Source: a virus
Reading direction: 5' to 3' (one strand)
Virus record (IMG/VR): IMGVR_UViG_3300042305_000706
Location: 1 to 49,297 of that record
Length of the DNA: 49,297 nt
Shown: positions 47,993 through 49,297 of the stretch, one piece after another
Numbering within the stretch: the stretch's first letter is position 1
How the letters are laid out: the number at the start of each line of letters is the position of its first letter
Translations under genes and position numbers: made by a program
The notes under the pieces: generated by a model
The model's database searches: none
Told to the model about the DNA's origin: nothing
Seen by the model: the letters and a program-made list of their open reading frames with translations, nothing else

Positions 47993-48647
47993 TGGCCTCC
48001 TCTGGTTGCGGGGTTTTGAGGGACTCAGCCTTGCTTGCCCCATAGCCCAATTCTTCGGGACTGTAGGGTTGGATGGGCATCTTGAAGGTATGGCCAGAGC
48101 GGTCTGCTTGGATGAAGAGCGAGGTGGCTATGCCTTGCCTATGTTCGTTGGGAAGGTCTAGCTCGACAGCAATGTCGTTGGCCTTCTTCACACACAACCT
48201 CATAAGGTTTGCCGCCTGACAGAGGAAGACTTTGACTTCGCGGTCTTTGGGCTCGGGGTTCTTGATGGCCTCTCCTGCGGGCTTCTGGGGCTCGCGGGGG
48301 ATATCCTGTTGCTTGTCCTGCCCCAATTCCGAAGCCTTGACCATGGCAGCTTGGATCTCCATCGTAGCAGTTCCCTGCTTGTCGTTGCCCGAAGCAATCA
48401 AGACTACTGTCTTGCCGACATGCTCTTTGAATCCATCTTCGATATCTTTATTCGGGATGAAGTAGGTATGGTCTACTCCTCCGACTTCCACTGTTACCAG
48501 ATGGAACTTTTTCTGATCGGCTTTACGAACGATGACCTTGGGAACCGATTTGATTGTGACCAGCTTCGGGCCGTTTTTGACGAGGTCGCCATGGTGGAGG
48601 CTGGGTGTTTTATCGTAGTTCTTTTGGTTGGGTTTTTGGAATGACAT
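47985..48647 (-). CDS. Candidate single-strand DNA-binding or recombination protein
   Basis: 220 residues from ATG 48647. The first 100 have OB-like strands: 'LVTIKSVPKVIVRKADQKKF', 'HLVTVEVGGVDHTYFIPNKD', 'GKTVVLIASGNDKQGTATME'. A Pro/Lys/Glu linker and a helical 'QAANLMRLCVKKANDIAVEL' follow. No family was recognised. The context (first gene before SWIM protein and exonuclease) suggests DNA recombination or repair. Confidence 0.6.
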   Translation of the reverse strand: MSFQKPNQKNYDKTPSLHHGDLVKNGPKLVTIKSVPKVIVRKADQKKFHLVTVEVGGVDHTYFIPNKDIEDGFKEHVGKTVVLIASGNDKQGTATMEIQAAMVKASELGQDKQQDIPREPQKPAGEAIKNPEPKDREVKVFLCQAANLMRLCVKKANDIAVELDLPNEHRQGIATSLFIQADRSGHTFKMPIQPYSPEELGYGASKAESLKTPQPEEAND

Positions 48648-48667
48648 ATGGTTTTGGTATTCTCTAT

Positions 48668-48697
48668 ATCCGACACTCGGCTTTGTCAAACGTTCAA
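48668..48697 (-). promoter_or_regulatory. ECF-like promoter element of the leftward recombination operon
   Basis: TTGAAC (48697-48692), 17 bases, GTCGGATA (48674-48667); ATG at 48647. A TTGACA lies within the spacer and a TATAGA behind it, so an overlapping sigma-70 promoter with a short spacer is also possible. An A/T-rich tract precedes the first box. Confidence 0.65.
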
Positions 48698-48707
48698 AGT
48701 ATTTTTT

Positions 48708-48752
48708 AAAAAAAGGGCGGGGGGCAGGAAAAACCACTAACCTACCCCCCGC
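48708..48752 (-). terminator. Intrinsic terminator upstream of the recombination operon
   Basis: Leftward: GCGGGGGGTAGG (48752-48741), 12-base loop, CCTGCCCCCCGC (48728-48717), CC, then seven T. One mismatch-like wobble in the stem. It ends transcripts from the promoter at 48788-48817. Confidence 0.8.
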
Positions 48753-48784
48753 GATCATACACATGAAAACGAGGGAGAACACAT
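48708..48784 (-). ncRNA. Predicted small RNA or attenuated leader, about 75 nt
   Basis: Bounded by the promoter-like element at 48788-48817 and the terminator ending at 48708. Near its 5' end an ATG opens a nine-codon ORF (MCSPSFSCV) that ends inside the terminator's left flank, as in leader-peptide attenuators. Read-through would enter the recombination operon. Confidence 0.5.
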
Positions 48785-48787
48785 ACC

Positions 48788-48817
48788 CTCAGACCGCAAT
48801 CTACCAGATTCGTTCAA
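48788..48817 (-). promoter_or_regulatory. ECF-like promoter element of the small RNA
   Basis: TTGAAC (48817-48812), 17 bases, GTCTGAGG (48794-48787). A nearby inverted repeat GCAAGG/CCTTGC (about 48822-48842) lies between it and the divergent rightward gene and may be an operator. Confidence 0.6.
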
Positions 48818-48879
48818 TCTTGCAAGGGTAAAATGACCTTGCTAGGATCGGGCTTTTAGAGTAGGTTGACTCGCAATCT

Positions 48880-49297
48880 ATGGCCGAAAACCCGCCCCTG
48901 AATCGTATCTATGTCCTTGGCTACTCCGCCAATGATCGCGATTACCCAATTGTAAGCCTAAATGCCGACCCAAGGGTGGCTGGGTACAAGGTTCCTGAAG
49001 ACCTCTCAACCTGTCCCGACAAACGCTATCCTAACCATGTATTTACGGGGGCCCAGCCCCTTTCTGGGGATGAACGGGTTCGCCATGTGTGGGAGATTCT
49101 TCCCTCTCCTTGGGTGCCATTTACCCGCTATGATGACGATCTAGGCCCGATTCAGGGTCGGCGCAGAGCGGTTAAAAATGAAGGACAACAAGCCAGTTTG
49201 TCGTCTGATAAAAAGATATCATATGAAGGGCGGGACGGATCGGCCATTGTTTCTCTAGAAATAGAAGAGATTTGGTCTATAAAGACCGACGAAGATG
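48880..49297 (+). CDS. Rightward gene cut by the window end, probable virion protein
   Basis: 139 codons lie in the window. MAENPPLNRIYVLGYSANDR, 'RYPNHVFTGAQPLSGDERVR', 'HVWEILPSPWVPFTRYDDDL' and 'GPIQGRRRAVKNEGQQASLS'. The 'HVWEILPSPW...YDDDLGPIQ' style occurs in large phage structural proteins, but no firm family was recognised. Its start is divergent from the small RNA; TTGCAA-N17-TAGGAT upstream is a weak promoter candidate. Confidence 0.65.
   Translation, partial: MAENPPLNRIYVLGYSANDRDYPIVSLNADPRVAGYKVPEDLSTCPDKRYPNHVFTGAQPLSGDERVRHVWEILPSPWVPFTRYDDDLGPIQGRRRAVKNEGQQASLSSDKKISYEGRDGSAIVSLEIEEIWSIKTDED

Noticed and set aside
48663-48689. Sigma-70-type TTGACA with TATAGA upstream of the recombination operon
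   Set aside because: Spacer is only 15 bases, and the overlapping TTGAAC-N17-GTC element fits better; mentioned only as an alternative.
1-49297. CRISPR arrays, insertion sequences, integrase with attachment sites
   Set aside because: No regularly spaced short repeats, transposase, integrase or paired att-like repeats were seen.

Overview
The window is part of a tailed double-stranded DNA phage (or prophage) genome. It holds a large terminase subunit, tail-fibre-type proteins, a connector-like protein, a run of internal-virion-type proteins ending in a 4220-residue giant, a DnaB-family helicase, a PD-(D/E)XK exonuclease, a RusA-like resolvase and dozens of overlapping small phage-type genes. 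No rRNA or tRNA gene, insertion sequence, integrase or CRISPR array was seen. Portal, major capsid and DNA polymerase genes are absent, and both window ends cut a gene, so the genome is larger than the window. The host cannot be fixed. Sec and lipoprotein signals on some products point to a Gram-negative-type host, and the style recalls aquatic, possibly verrucomicrobial, phages, but that is only an impression.

Layout. 1-4846 runs leftward: terL, then two paralogous baseplate/fibre-type proteins, a repetitive fibre with a signal peptide, and a cut gene. 4875-6231 runs rightward (probable terS, zinc protein). 6188-10761 runs leftward (DnaB helicase, glycosyltransferase-like protein, small proteins, lipoprotein), with one HNH nuclease gene facing the other way. 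10930-11640 is a divergent, gene-free, strongly structured control region. 11642-19254 is a rightward early/replication operon: triple-HTH regulator, stand-alone DnaB N-terminal domain, RusA in two frames, HExxH peptidase, deaminase, tiny membrane proteins, PD-(D/E)XK-like protein. 19255-20167 is gene-free and G-rich. 20168-27817 is a rightward cluster of about 30 small genes that mostly lack Shine-Dalgarno sequences, broken up by UUCG-capped hairpins. 27959-30079 holds an FkbM methyltransferase and two glycosyltransferase-like genes. 30083-48647 runs leftward: an ssDNA-binding candidate, SWIM protein, exonuclease, small basic proteins, connector, internal virion proteins and the giant polyvalent protein.

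The most notable signal is a repeated promoter-like element, TTGAAC-N17-GTC, found eight times by eye (plus one with N18) on both strands. Seven of the eight lie within about 200 bases upstream of a gene start or of a small-RNA candidate, and none precedes terL. Its GAAC/GTC boxes and spacing match promoters of ECF (sigma-E-type) sigma factors, which suggests that the early operons form one regulon. Several copies sit directly behind an intrinsic terminator, forming terminator-promoter cassettes. Other items for a second look are a RusA gene split over two frames at a dnaX-type slippery heptamer, a GHKL-ATPase domain inside the giant virion protein, a stand-alone helicase N-domain, a possible large structured RNA, and a predicted small RNA near the right end. 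All coordinates and motif counts were read by eye; no homology search was run.
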